Part shown: positions 8,661 through 17,874 of the stretch, in pieces | Position numbering within the stretch: position 1 is the stretch's first letter | Layout: each line of letters starts with the position of its first letter | Origin: CAIWHR01 sp963726765 | GTDB taxonomy: Bacteria; Pseudomonadota; Gammaproteobacteria; Burkholderiales; Casimicrobiaceae | Direction: 5' to 3' | NCBI GenBank assembly: GCA_963726765.1 | Contig: CAVSDH010000014.1 | Location: 62,001 to 126,000, forward strand | Length of the DNA stretch: 64,000 nucleotides | Notes under the pieces: model-generated | What the model saw: the letters and a program-made list of their open reading frames with translations, nothing else | What the model was told of the DNA's origin: nothing | The model's database searches: none | Program-made: the position numbers and the translations under genes

Positions 8661-10531
8661 ACGGCCGCGGACGCGTCGTGCTGGGAGCGGTCGCGATCGC
8701 GGCGCTCGTCGCGGGCTGCGGAGGCGGCGGCGCCGGCAACGGCGGCACGCAGATTCCGTCGCCGAATGCGCTCACGGTCGCCGACGTGGAGCAGGTGATC
8801 GCGCAAGCGGTGGCCGAGGCGCAGGCGCAGCAGGCGAAGGCGACCATCGCGGTGGTCGATCGCGTCGGCAACGTGCTGGCGGTCTTTGCCATGACGGGCG
8901 CACCGGCTTCGTTCACGATCACCGGCGGGACGGGCGCGACGGGCGGCCTCGAAGGCGTGTCCCTGCCGCAACCCGGACTCGCCGCGATATCGAAGGCGAT
9001 CACCGCCGCCTACTTCTCGTCGGCCGGCAACGCGTTCACGACGCGCACCGCCGGCCAGATCATCCAGCAGAACTTCAATCCCGGCGAGGCCAACACGCCG
9101 TCGGGACCGCTATTCGGCGTGCAGTTCAGCCAGCTCACCTGCTCGGACGTGAGCAAGCAGGCGAGCGCGGGGACGATCGGTCCGAAGCGCGCGCCGCTGG
9201 GTTTCGCCGCCGACCCCGGCGGCGTGCCGCTGTACAAGAACGGAAACGTCGTGGGCGCGATCGGCGTGATGTCCGATGCGATCTATTCGATCGACCTCGA
9301 CATCGAGAACGTCGACCACGACCCCGAGGAGCTGATCGCCGTCGCCGGCACCTACGGCTTTGCCGCGCCGACCGACATCCGCGCCGACCGCATCACGGCG
9401 GACGGCCGCAGCCTGCGCTTCACCGACAGCGACGAGCTCGCCAGCAACCCCTCGGCGGCGCCGCCCTTTGCGTCGATCAACGGCGTCCTCGGCGCGCTCG
9501 TCAACCAGGTCGGTTACGGCGGAAATCCGATCGTCGCCGGGACGGCCTACGGCACGCCGGCGTCCGGCATCCGGCCGGACACCAATCCCGCGTTCACCGG
9601 CGTCGGCGCGTACGTGCTGGTCGATGCGGCGAACAACAATCGTTTTCCGCCGACAGCAGGAAGCGACGGCCTTCTGACTGCGGCGGAAGTCACGCAGATC
9701 CTCAGGAGTTCGCTCGAAGTCGCCAACCGCGCGCGGGCGCAGGTGCGCCGTCCCGTGGGATCCACCGCGCAGGTCTCGGCGGTGGTCGTGGACACGAACG
9801 GCGAGATCCTGGGATACGTCCGCTCGCCGGACGCGCTGGTCGACAGCGTCGACGTCGTCGTGCAGAAGGCGCGCACTGCGGGCTTCTTCTCCAACAAGAA
9901 CGCGGCGGCGGAGCTCGCGGCGCTGCCGCCGGCGAATTACGTCGGACCGCCTGCGCCGACGACGTCGTCGATCGCGGCCTATGCAACCGCGAGCAAGTCC
10001 TTCTTCTCCGACCCGACCGCATTCGGCAACGGCATCGCGTTTTCGACGCGCTCGATCGGCAACATCGCCGCTCCCTACTTCCCGGAGGGCCTCTCCGGCA
10101 CCGCCAACGGGCCGCTGTCGAAGCCGCTCGCGAACTGGAGCATCTTCACGAACGGCCTCGGGCTCGACCTCGTCTACAACAAGCTCATTGCGTCGCTCAT
10201 TGTCGACGACAGGACGCCCGACTGCACGGGCAACAAGAGAATCCGCAGCGGCATCACGCTGTTCGGCGGCGGCTTTCCCATCTACCGCGGAAATCAGCTG
10301 GTCGGCGCGATCGGCGTCTCGGGCGATGGCACGGACCAGAGCGACCTCATCGCCTTCCTTGGCGTGGCGAACGCGGGCAGCGTGCTCGGCACCGGCATCG
10401 GCAACGCGCCGCCCGCCATGCGTGCGGACAATCTCGTGCCGCAGGGCACGGGGACGCGCCTCCGCTACGTGAATTGTCCGCAATCGCCATTCAATGGCAG
10501 CACCGAGCAGAATGTCTGCGCCGGCCTCTGA
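8657..10531 (+). CDS. Lipoprotein with two GlcG/HbpS-like (heme-binding) domains
   Basis: 624 residues. The start (ATG at 8657, overlapping the previous stop) gives a lipoprotein signal with lipobox LVAGC near residue 22 followed by a Gly-rich linker. Two copies of a GlcG/HbpS-type domain follow. Each has a helix rich in Ala/Gln or Ala/Arg, a strand with VVD.....VLAVFAM or VVVDTNGEILGYVRS, and a later GNVVGAIGVMSD or GNQLVGAIGVSGDG motif. HbpS proteins bind heme or iron in secreted or periplasmic settings. Between two multiheme cytochrome genes it may buffer heme or act as a redox-stress partner; this is inference. It overlaps the next gene by 38 bp. Confidence 0.75.
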   Translation: MNGRGRVVLGAVAIAALVAGCGGGGAGNGGTQIPSPNALTVADVEQVIAQAVAEAQAQQAKATIAVVDRVGNVLAVFAMTGAPASFTITGGTGATGGLEGVSLPQPGLAAISKAITAAYFSSAGNAFTTRTAGQIIQQNFNPGEANTPSGPLFGVQFSQLTCSDVSKQASAGTIGPKRAPLGFAADPGGVPLYKNGNVVGAIGVMSDAIYSIDLDIENVDHDPEELIAVAGTYGFAAPTDIRADRITADGRSLRFTDSDELASNPSAAPPFASINGVLGALVNQVGYGGNPIVAGTAYGTPASGIRPDTNPAFTGVGAYVLVDAANNNRFPPTAGSDGLLTAAEVTQILRSSLEVANRARAQVRRPVGSTAQVSAVVVDTNGEILGYVRSPDALVDSVDVVVQKARTAGFFSNKNAAAELAALPPANYVGPPAPTTSSIAAYATASKSFFSDPTAFGNGIAFSTRSIGNIAAPYFPEGLSGTANGPLSKPLANWSIFTNGLGLDLVYNKLIASLIVDDRTPDCTGNKRIRSGITLFGGGFPIYRGNQLVGAIGVSGDGTDQSDLIAFLGVANAGSVLGTGIGNAPPAMRADNLVPQGTGTRLRYVNCPQSPFNGSTEQNVCAGL

Positions 10532-12680
10532 ACGCGGGCGCGCCGCACGTCGCGCGGCGTGCGTCGTGCTGACGTGCGCGGCGCTTGCGTTCGCGAACGC
10601 GAGTGCGCAAGGGCCGGCGGGCAAGGCGCGGGCATCGCGGCCGGCCAAGGCCGAGGCCGCGCCGGCGATGCCCGAATCCGTGGATGGCCGCTACGGCGTG
10701 CAGGTCCTTGCGGCGAGCGTCACGGTGTACGCCAGTCCCGCGCCGAACTCCACCGTGCTCGCGCAATTGCAGCAGGGCGCCCAGCTGGAATCGGACCAGC
10801 GGCGCGGGACGTGGTACCGCATTCACCTCGCCGACGGCCGCACGGGCTGGATCGCCATGGTCGTCGGCAAGGCGAACCCGAATTTCTCCGTCGACGCGAC
10901 ACCGGGTCTCGCGCGCGCGATGCCGAAGCAGGCTGCGCCCGAGGCCGCGCCGGCAGCGGCGGGCGAGCCGGCCGCCGCCGCACCGCCGCCCGAGGCAATG
11001 CCCGACGACCGGATCATCCAGCAGCGGCCGATGGGCCAGCCGCTCGAGCCCGTCATTCCGGAAATCGACCCGAGGCAGGTTCCGCCGCCGGAGGCGATAC
11101 TGCCGCGCGAGACGATTCCCGTTCCGGATCGCTGGCGGCTCACGGATCAGCTCGGCCTCACGCAGAACCGGTGGTTCGACCCCTACCACCCGAACACGCT
11201 GAAAGGCGATCGACCGGTCTTCGGCGAGGACTGGTTCGTTGCGCTCAACCTCGTGTCCGACACCGTGCTGGAATGGCGGCAGGTCCCCTCGGGGATCGGC
11301 GCGCAGTCGACCGAGCGCCCGCAGTCGAACGACCAGTTCGGGCGCAACCGGCAATCGCAGTTCGTCCAGAACATCGTGCTGGGCATGTCGCTCATCAAGG
11401 GCGACACGACGTTCAAGCCGCCCGAGCTCGAGCTGCGCTTCGTCCCGGTGATCAACTTCAACCGCACCGACGTCGGCGAGGTCCGCGGCATCAACATCGA
11501 CCCGCGAAAAGGCACGACGCGCAACGACAGCCAGGTCGCCGTGCAGGAGCTGTTCATCGATTACGAGTATCACATCGCGTCGGTCCGCTACGACTTCGAC
11601 GACATTCGCGTCGGCATCCAGCCGTTTACCGCCGATTTCCGCGGTCTCCTGTTCATCGATCAGCCGCTCGGCGTCCGGTTTTTCGGCACCCGCGACAGCA
11701 ACCGCCTGCAGTACAACGTCGGCTGGTTCCGGCGCCTCGAGAAGGACACCAACAGCGGCTTGAACGACATCGGCAAACCGCTGCGCGACGAGAACATCTT
11801 TCTCGCCAACCTGTACCGGCAGGACACGTTTGTACCGGGCTTCGCGCTGCAGGGCACGGTCGTCTACGTCGACAACCGCGAGGATGCGGATGCGTACTAC
11901 GACAAGAACGGCTTCCAGGTGCGGCCGGCGGTGTTGGGTGACGCGCGACCGCGGACCTACGAGGTCACGTACCTCGGATTGAACGGCGACGGGCACTTCG
12001 GCGAGTGGAACCTCACCGCGTCGCTCTATGGCGCGCTGGGGACCGTGAGCCACGACCCGCTCGCGCAGCAGAAGGTCAACGTCGAGGCGATGTACGCGGT
12101 CGCCGAGGTGTCGCACGACTTCGACTGGCTCCGCGTGCGGGGAACCGGCCTCTTCCAGAGCGGAGATTCGAATCCCTTCGACGGCAAGGCGACCGGCTTC
12201 GACGCCATCTTCGAGAATCCGCAGATCGCGGGTGCCGACACGAGCTACTGGATTCGGCAGGCGGTGCCGCTGATCGGCGGCGGCGGCGTCGCGCTCTCCG
12301 GCCGCAACGGCGTGCTCGCGGCGTTGCGCTCGTCGAAGGACCAGGGCCAGGCGAACTTCACCAATCCCGGCCTCGCGCTGATCGGCATCGGTGCCGACGC
12401 CGACTTGACGCCGCGCTGGCGGCTCGTCGGCAACCTCAACCAGCTGTGGTTCGCCAACACGTCGTCGCTCTCGGTGCTGCGCAATCAGGGAACGATCAGC
12501 CGCTCGCTCGGCACCGACGTGTCGGTCGCGGTCCAGTACCGTCCGCTGTTCTCGCAGAACGTCATCGTCAACGCATCGGCCGCCGCGCTGGTGCCGGGGC
12601 AGGGACTGAAGCAGCTCTACTTGTTCGACGGGAACAAGACGCAGTATTCGGTCCTGTTCAACCTGCTGCTGACTTATTGA
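10494..12680 (+). CDS. SH3-domain outer-membrane beta-barrel protein
   Basis: 728 residues. An N-terminal signal sequence (ending near NASAQ) is followed by a bacterial SH3 domain (residues about 68-125: VTVYASPAPNSTVLAQL, GWIAMVVG), a Pro/Ala-rich linker, then a long region of alternating strands from about 230 to the C-terminal aromatic residue (LLTY). The C-terminal region fits a large outer-membrane barrel. Bacterial SH3 domains often bind peptidoglycan, so the protein could tie the barrel to the wall. It sits between two multiheme genes and is the best candidate for a porin sheath in this cluster. Starts at 10494 or 10512 are both possible; both overlap the lipoprotein gene. Confidence 0.75.
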   Translation: MAAPSRMSAPASERGRAARRAACVVLTCAALAFANASAQGPAGKARASRPAKAEAAPAMPESVDGRYGVQVLAASVTVYASPAPNSTVLAQLQQGAQLESDQRRGTWYRIHLADGRTGWIAMVVGKANPNFSVDATPGLARAMPKQAAPEAAPAAAGEPAAAAPPPEAMPDDRIIQQRPMGQPLEPVIPEIDPRQVPPPEAILPRETIPVPDRWRLTDQLGLTQNRWFDPYHPNTLKGDRPVFGEDWFVALNLVSDTVLEWRQVPSGIGAQSTERPQSNDQFGRNRQSQFVQNIVLGMSLIKGDTTFKPPELELRFVPVINFNRTDVGEVRGINIDPRKGTTRNDSQVAVQELFIDYEYHIASVRYDFDDIRVGIQPFTADFRGLLFIDQPLGVRFFGTRDSNRLQYNVGWFRRLEKDTNSGLNDIGKPLRDENIFLANLYRQDTFVPGFALQGTVVYVDNREDADAYYDKNGFQVRPAVLGDARPRTYEVTYLGLNGDGHFGEWNLTASLYGALGTVSHDPLAQQKVNVEAMYAVAEVSHDFDWLRVRGTGLFQSGDSNPFDGKATGFDAIFENPQIAGADTSYWIRQAVPLIGGGGVALSGRNGVLAALRSSKDQGQANFTNPGLALIGIGADADLTPRWRLVGNLNQLWFANTSSLSVLRNQGTISRSLGTDVSVAVQYRPLFSQNVIVNASAAALVPGQGLKQLYLFDGNKTQYSVLFNLLLTY

Positions 12681-12689
12681 GAGTGCGCG

Positions 12690-15600
12690 ATGCCACTGTA
12701 TCGCATTGACGCCCGTGCCCGGAAAGCCGCAGCGGCCGTTGTCGCCGCGGCGTTTGTCGCCATGGCTTCGTCGACGGCATTCGCATCCGAAGGCGAATCG
12801 CCGGTCGCGCGGAGCTACACGCCGGCACCGCCCGCGCCCGAGCGGCAGACGATCGACGCGGCCCACGCGAAATCGGACGGTTGCCGCAGCTGCCACGCAC
12901 CCGGGGACCATGCGACGATGCACGTCAACCCCGGCGTGATCCTGGGTTGCACGGATTGCCACGGCGGCGACGCGAAAGTCGTGAAACCCCAGGGCGCCGA
13001 TCCGAAGGACGTCGACTATCGCAGCGCGGTCGAGCGGGCGCACGTGCTGCCGCGATACCCGGTGGCATGGAGATACCCGTCGAGCGCGAACCCGCCCGAC
13101 AGCTACACGCTGCTCAACCGGGAATCGCCGGAGTACGTCCGCTTCGTCAATCCGGGCGACTATCGCGTCGCGCGCGATTCGTGCGGGGCCTGCCACCTGC
13201 GCATCATCCAGGCGACCGAGCGGAGCCTGATGTCGACGAGCGCCATGCTGTGGGGCGGCGCGTCGTACAACAACGGGATCCTCCCGTTCAAGCGCTACCT
13301 TCTCGGCGAAGCGTATACGGACAAGAGCGAGCCCGCGGCGATCGTGAACCCGGTGACGCCGACGCCGTTCATGACGGAGAAGGGCATCCTGCCGAAGCTC
13401 TATCCGCTCCCCGCCTGGGAAACGGTGCCTCCGGCCGACATCTTCCGGGTCTTCGAGCGCGGCGGACGCGTGATCAACACCCAGTTTCCCGAAATCGGCA
13501 TCCCGAACAACACGGGCGCGCTGCAGAAGCTGGACGAGCCGGGCCGGCCCGACATCCGGCAGTCGAACCGCGGCCCCGGCACCGGACTGCGGATCGCGGT
13601 GCCCGTCATCAACATCACGAAGACGCGGTTGAACGATCCGCACATGTGGTTCCTCGGCACCAACGAGCAGCCGGGCGACTATCGGTCGTCGGGGTGTTCC
13701 GGGTGCCACGCGGTCTACGCGAACGACCGCGATCCGAAGCACAGCGGCAACTACGCCCCCTTCGGCCACACCGGCGAATCGCAGAGCGCGGACCCGACAA
13801 TCGCCAAGGGCGAGTCCGGGCATCCGCTGAAGCACCAGTTCACGCGCGCGATCCCGTCGTCGCAGTGCATGGTCTGCCACATGCACCAGCCGAACGTTTT
13901 CGTGAACACCTACTACGGCTACACGATGTGGGACTACGAGTCCGACGCGCCGTTCATGTGGCCGGAGAAGCAGCGCTATCCGACGGCCGAGGAAGCGCGC
14001 GCGATCCTCGAGCGCAATCCGGAGGAGGCGTCGATCCGCGGCAAGTGGAGCGATCCCGAGTTCCTGAAGAACGTGTCGTCGCTCAACCCCAAGCTCAAGG
14101 ACACGCAGTTCGCCGACTATCACGGCCACGGCTGGAACTTCCGCGCGGTGTTCAAGCGCGACCGCAAGGGAACGCTCCTCGACAAGGACGGCAAGGCGGT
14201 CGCCGACGACGATCCCGAAAAATTCAAGAAGAGCGTGCACCTGTCGTCGATCCACCTCGACCTCGGGATGCACTGCGTCGACTGCCATTTCGCGCAGGAC
14301 GCGCACGGCAACGGGCACCTCTACGGCGAAGTCGCCGCCGCGATCGAGATCGACTGCGCCGACTGCCACGGAACGGCGACGAAATACCCGACGCTTTTCA
14401 CGTCGGGTCCCGCGTCGCGCCCCGGCGGGACCGAGCTCGCGCTGCTGCGCACGCAGGACGGCCGCAAGCGCTTCGAATGGCGCGAGGGCAAGCTCTACCA
14501 GCGCTCGGCGCTCGATCCGGACAAGGAATGGGAAATGTCGCTGGTCAAGGACTCGGTGAATCCCAACCACCCGAAATACAACGCCAAGGCGGCGCGCGCC
14601 AAGCTCATGTCGACCGGCGATTCGATGCAGTGGGGTCCGGGGGTCGAGCCCGCGAAATACGCGCATGGCGACGACAAGCTGACCTGCCAGACCTGCCACA
14701 CGTCGTGGACGACGAGCTGCGCCGGCTGCCACCTGCCGATCCAGGCGAACTGGAGGACCGAGCGCCAGCATTACGAGGGCGGCGCGACGCGCAACTTCGC
14801 GACCTACAACCCGCAGGTCGCGCGCGACGAGATGTTCCAGCTGGGCAAGCACGGCGACGCGAAGGGCTTCAAGGTGGCGCCCGTGCGGTCGAGCTCGGCG
14901 CTGATCCTGTCGTCGACCAACATCAACCGCGAGCGGATCTACATCCAGCAGCCGCCGATCGCCGCGTCCGGGTTCAGCTCGCAGGCGTTCGCGCCGCATT
15001 ACCCGCACACCGAGCGCAAGACCGAGACGAAGACCTGCCCGGACTGCCACGTGTCGCGCGAGAACGACAACAACGCGATCATGGCGCAGCTCCTGCTGCA
15101 GGGGACGAACTTCGTCAACTTCGTCGGCTTCAACGCGTGGGTGGGCGAGGAAAGGCGCGTCACCGCGGTGCAGGTCACCGAGTGGGACGAGCCGCAGGCC
15201 GTCATCGGCAGCTACCTGCACCGGTATGCCTATCCCGACTGGTACGCGCAGCACGAACAGCGCGACCGGCGGCTGCCGACGGCGGCGACGCACGGCACGA
15301 AGGGTGCGGCGCAATGCCTGCAGATGCGCGGCGAGTACGTGTACGTCGCCGAGGGCGCGGGCGGAATGCGCATCTACGACGTCGCGAGTATCGGCAACAA
15401 GGGCGTGTCGCAGAAGATCATCACGGCGCCGTTCTCGAAATTCGGGCAGGATGCGCACGTTCCGTCGGCCAACGCGACGTGCGTCGCGCTCCCGACGAAC
15501 CAGTCGATCGCGCCGACGAGGAACCAGGGCGACCTGATGCGGGTGACCAATCAGGAGCAGCCGTTCCACCCGATCTACAGCTACGCGGCGATCACGGATG

Positions 15601-16496
15601 CGGTCGAGGGGCTGATCCTGACCAACGTCGACGCCTTCGCCGACGGCGATCCGCAGAACAATTTCGTGTCGCGCGCGGTCACGTGGAACGAGAACGGGAT
15701 CCTGAACGGCGCGCGGCACATCGTGCTGGGTGGTCGCTACGCCTACATCGCCGCCGACGCGGGGCTCGTCGTCGTCGATCTCGACGACCCGCTGAAGCCG
15801 AAGCAGGTCGCGGTCGTCGCGCTGAAGGGCGTGCGGGCGTCGGCGCTGCAGTTCCGTTATCTCTTCGTCGCCGACGACGCCGGCTTCACGACGATCGACG
15901 TCACGGACCCGACCCGCCCGCGGCACGTGGGTACCGCGCGCGTCCCGCTCGCCGACGCGAAGCGGATCTACGTCGCGCGAACGTTCGCGTATGTCGCGGC
16001 CGGCAAGGAGGGCCTCGCGATCATCGACGTCGAGCGCCCGGAGACGCCGAAGCTCCATCTCAAGTTCACCGCCGACGGCAAGCTCGACGACGCGCGCGAC
16101 GTGATCGTCGCCACGACCAACGCGTCGCTGTTCGCCTACGTCGCCGACGGCGCGAACGGCCTCAAGGTGCTGCAACTGACTTCGCCCGAGATCCAGCCCA
16201 AGTTCTACGGGTTCTCGCCCGACCCGAAACCGACGCTGATCGCATGGCGCGAGACGGCGTCACCCGCGCTGGCACTGTCGAAGGGCCTCGATCGCGACCG
16301 CGCCGTCGACGAAACGGGCGGCCAGATCGCGGTATTCGGTCGCATCGGTGCGCGCCCGTTCACCTGGGGCGAGATGAAGAAATTCTTCCAGAGGCCCGAC
16401 GGCACCGTGTGGACCGTGACCGACGATATCCTGATGCAGGACTTCATGCCTGCGCGCACGACCGCGGAGAGCGCCCGCCCCGCGCCGAAGCAGTGA
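12690..16496 (+). CDS. Large decaheme cytochrome c with C-terminal LVIVD-type beta-propeller repeats
   Basis: 1268 residues. A signal peptide (ending near STAFA) precedes ten CXXCH motifs at about residues 65, 87, 165, 336, 393, 529, 556, 666, 677 and 783. From about 880 onward there are repeated strands of the LVIVD type (YVAEGAGGMRIYDV, YIAADAGLVVVDLDDP, FVADDAGFTTIDVTDP, YVAAGKEGLAIIDVERP, YVADGANGLKVLQL). These form an extracellular beta-propeller in known proteins. It starts 10 bp after the barrel gene. The combination suggests a secreted or surface-exposed terminal electron carrier. Redox partner and substrate are unknown. The reading frame is intact over 3.8 kb. Confidence 0.9.
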   Translation: MPLYRIDARARKAAAAVVAAAFVAMASSTAFASEGESPVARSYTPAPPAPERQTIDAAHAKSDGCRSCHAPGDHATMHVNPGVILGCTDCHGGDAKVVKPQGADPKDVDYRSAVERAHVLPRYPVAWRYPSSANPPDSYTLLNRESPEYVRFVNPGDYRVARDSCGACHLRIIQATERSLMSTSAMLWGGASYNNGILPFKRYLLGEAYTDKSEPAAIVNPVTPTPFMTEKGILPKLYPLPAWETVPPADIFRVFERGGRVINTQFPEIGIPNNTGALQKLDEPGRPDIRQSNRGPGTGLRIAVPVINITKTRLNDPHMWFLGTNEQPGDYRSSGCSGCHAVYANDRDPKHSGNYAPFGHTGESQSADPTIAKGESGHPLKHQFTRAIPSSQCMVCHMHQPNVFVNTYYGYTMWDYESDAPFMWPEKQRYPTAEEARAILERNPEEASIRGKWSDPEFLKNVSSLNPKLKDTQFADYHGHGWNFRAVFKRDRKGTLLDKDGKAVADDDPEKFKKSVHLSSIHLDLGMHCVDCHFAQDAHGNGHLYGEVAAAIEIDCADCHGTATKYPTLFTSGPASRPGGTELALLRTQDGRKRFEWREGKLYQRSALDPDKEWEMSLVKDSVNPNHPKYNAKAARAKLMSTGDSMQWGPGVEPAKYAHGDDKLTCQTCHTSWTTSCAGCHLPIQANWRTERQHYEGGATRNFATYNPQVARDEMFQLGKHGDAKGFKVAPVRSSSALILSSTNINRERIYIQQPPIAASGFSSQAFAPHYPHTERKTETKTCPDCHVSRENDNNAIMAQLLLQGTNFVNFVGFNAWVGEERRVTAVQVTEWDEPQAVIGSYLHRYAYPDWYAQHEQRDRRLPTAATHGTKGAAQCLQMRGEYVYVAEGAGGMRIYDVASIGNKGVSQKIITAPFSKFGQDAHVPSANATCVALPTNQSIAPTRNQGDLMRVTNQEQPFHPIYSYAAITDAVEGLILTNVDAFADGDPQNNFVSRAVTWNENGILNGARHIVLGGRYAYIAADAGLVVVDLDDPLKPKQVAVVALKGVRASALQFRYLFVADDAGFTTIDVTDPTRPRHVGTARVPLADAKRIYVARTFAYVAAGKEGLAIIDVERPETPKLHLKFTADGKLDDARDVIVATTNASLFAYVADGANGLKVLQLTSPEIQPKFYGFSPDPKPTLIAWRETASPALALSKGLDRDRAVDETGGQIAVFGRIGARPFTWGEMKKFFQRPDGTVWTVTDDILMQDFMPARTTAESARPAPKQ

Positions 16497-16504
16497 GGAG
16501 CGCC

Positions 16505-17866
16505 ATGAGTCGCCCAGCCAAGACCGGAAATCGACACGCCGCGGCGCTTGCCGCGTTTGCCCTGATGATGCTGACCGCGGGCGCCGTGGGCGCGCAGGCC
16601 ACTGCGCCAACGCCGCCGGCGACGCTGCCCTATCACAGCGCCGACAAGAGCATGGGGGTCGTCAACTGCGCGAACAGCCTCTGCCACGGCTCCGTGCAGC
16701 CGATCAAGGATTCGAACGTGCTGCAGACCGAGTACGTGACCTGGTCTCGCGTCGACAAGCACGCGCGATCCTACAAGGTCCTGTTCAACGAGCCGTCCAA
16801 GCGGATTGCCCGCAACCTGGGCCTTGCGAAGCCCCCGAGCGAGGAAAAGCTCTGCCTCGACTGCCACGCGCACAACGTGCCGGCCGCGCAGCGGGGAGAA
16901 CGCTTCAAGTTTGACGACGGCGTGTCGTGCGAGGCCTGCCACGGCCCGTCGGGGCGCTGGCTCGAGGCGCATGTGCAGGATGGCGCTACCCATGCCGACA
17001 ACCTGAAAGCGGGGCTGTATCCGACCGACGATCCGGTCGCACGCGCGAAGTTGTGCCTGTCCTGCCATTTCGGCAACGCCGATCGTTTCGTCACGCACCG
17101 GATGATGGGGGCAGGGCATCCGCGGATGTCCTTCGAGCTCGACACATTCACCGCCGTCGAGCCCGCGCACTTCAAGCCCGATTCCGACTGGGAAAAGCGC
17201 AAGCAGGTGTGGGACGGCGTCAAGGTCTGGGCGATCGGCCAGGCGCTGATCGTGTCCGAGATGATGGACGTGCTCGCCGACCCGAAGCGCGGGCGCGACG
17301 GACTCTTTCCCGAGCTCGTGCTGTTCGACTGCCACGCCTGCCACCACCCGATGAGCGACCGGCGCTGGGCGCCGCGCGTCTCCGGACTCGGTCCGGGCAC
17401 CGTGCGGCTCAACGACTCCTCGATGCTGATGGTGCGGCAGTTCGCGCAGGTCGTCGATCCCGCGCTCGGCGCGCGTATCGCGTCGACGATGACGCGGCTG
17501 CAGCAGACGGTCACCGGCGGCGGCGACGCGATCGGGCAGGCGAAGACGCTGAAAGCGGAAATGGCCGAGTTGATCGCGGTCCTCGACAAGCGCGCGATCG
17601 GCGAGGCCGAGATGCGCGCCGTGCTGGTGGGTCTCATCAACGACGGACTGAACGGGCAGTTCCGCGACTACGCGGGCGCCGAGCAGGCGACGATGGCGAT
17701 CGGCAGCGTGGCGAACTTCATGTACCAGCGCGGCGCGCTCAAGTCGGCGCGCGACGTCAACGGAGGCCTCGCGCAACTGCAGGCGGCGGTCGCCAACGAC
17801 GAGCGCTACAGCCCGGCGCAGTTCCAGACTGCTCTCAAGACCTTCCGCGGCAGCGTGGGACTGTAA
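16505..17866 (+). CDS. Cytochrome c554-like pentaheme cytochrome
   Basis: 453 residues with a signal peptide (cleavage near VGAQA). Four CXXCH motifs (CLDCH, CEACH, CLSCH, CHACH) and one wider CANSLCH motif (CX4CH) near residue 57 are visible. The arrangement with a conserved GAGHPRMSFEL segment is typical of cytochrome c554-like proteins that act beside multiheme reductases. It begins 8 bp after the decaheme gene and ends 8 bp before the flavin reductase gene, so it is clearly part of the same operon. Probable role: periplasmic electron shuttle. Whether the CX4CH site carries heme cannot be told from sequence. Confidence 0.85.
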   Translation: MSRPAKTGNRHAAALAAFALMMLTAGAVGAQATAPTPPATLPYHSADKSMGVVNCANSLCHGSVQPIKDSNVLQTEYVTWSRVDKHARSYKVLFNEPSKRIARNLGLAKPPSEEKLCLDCHAHNVPAAQRGERFKFDDGVSCEACHGPSGRWLEAHVQDGATHADNLKAGLYPTDDPVARAKLCLSCHFGNADRFVTHRMMGAGHPRMSFELDTFTAVEPAHFKPDSDWEKRKQVWDGVKVWAIGQALIVSEMMDVLADPKRGRDGLFPELVLFDCHACHHPMSDRRWAPRVSGLGPGTVRLNDSSMLMVRQFAQVVDPALGARIASTMTRLQQTVTGGGDAIGQAKTLKAEMAELIAVLDKRAIGEAEMRAVLVGLINDGLNGQFRDYAGAEQATMAIGSVANFMYQRGALKSARDVNGGLAQLQAAVANDERYSPAQFQTALKTFRGSVGL

Positions 17867-17874
17867 CGCACCGC

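Noticed and set aside
10491..16175. Very long open frame on the minus strand opposite the barrel and decaheme genes
   Set aside because: It is antisense to two clear genes with heme motifs and signal peptides. The Arg/Val-rich translation has no motif; such shadows are common in high-GC DNA.
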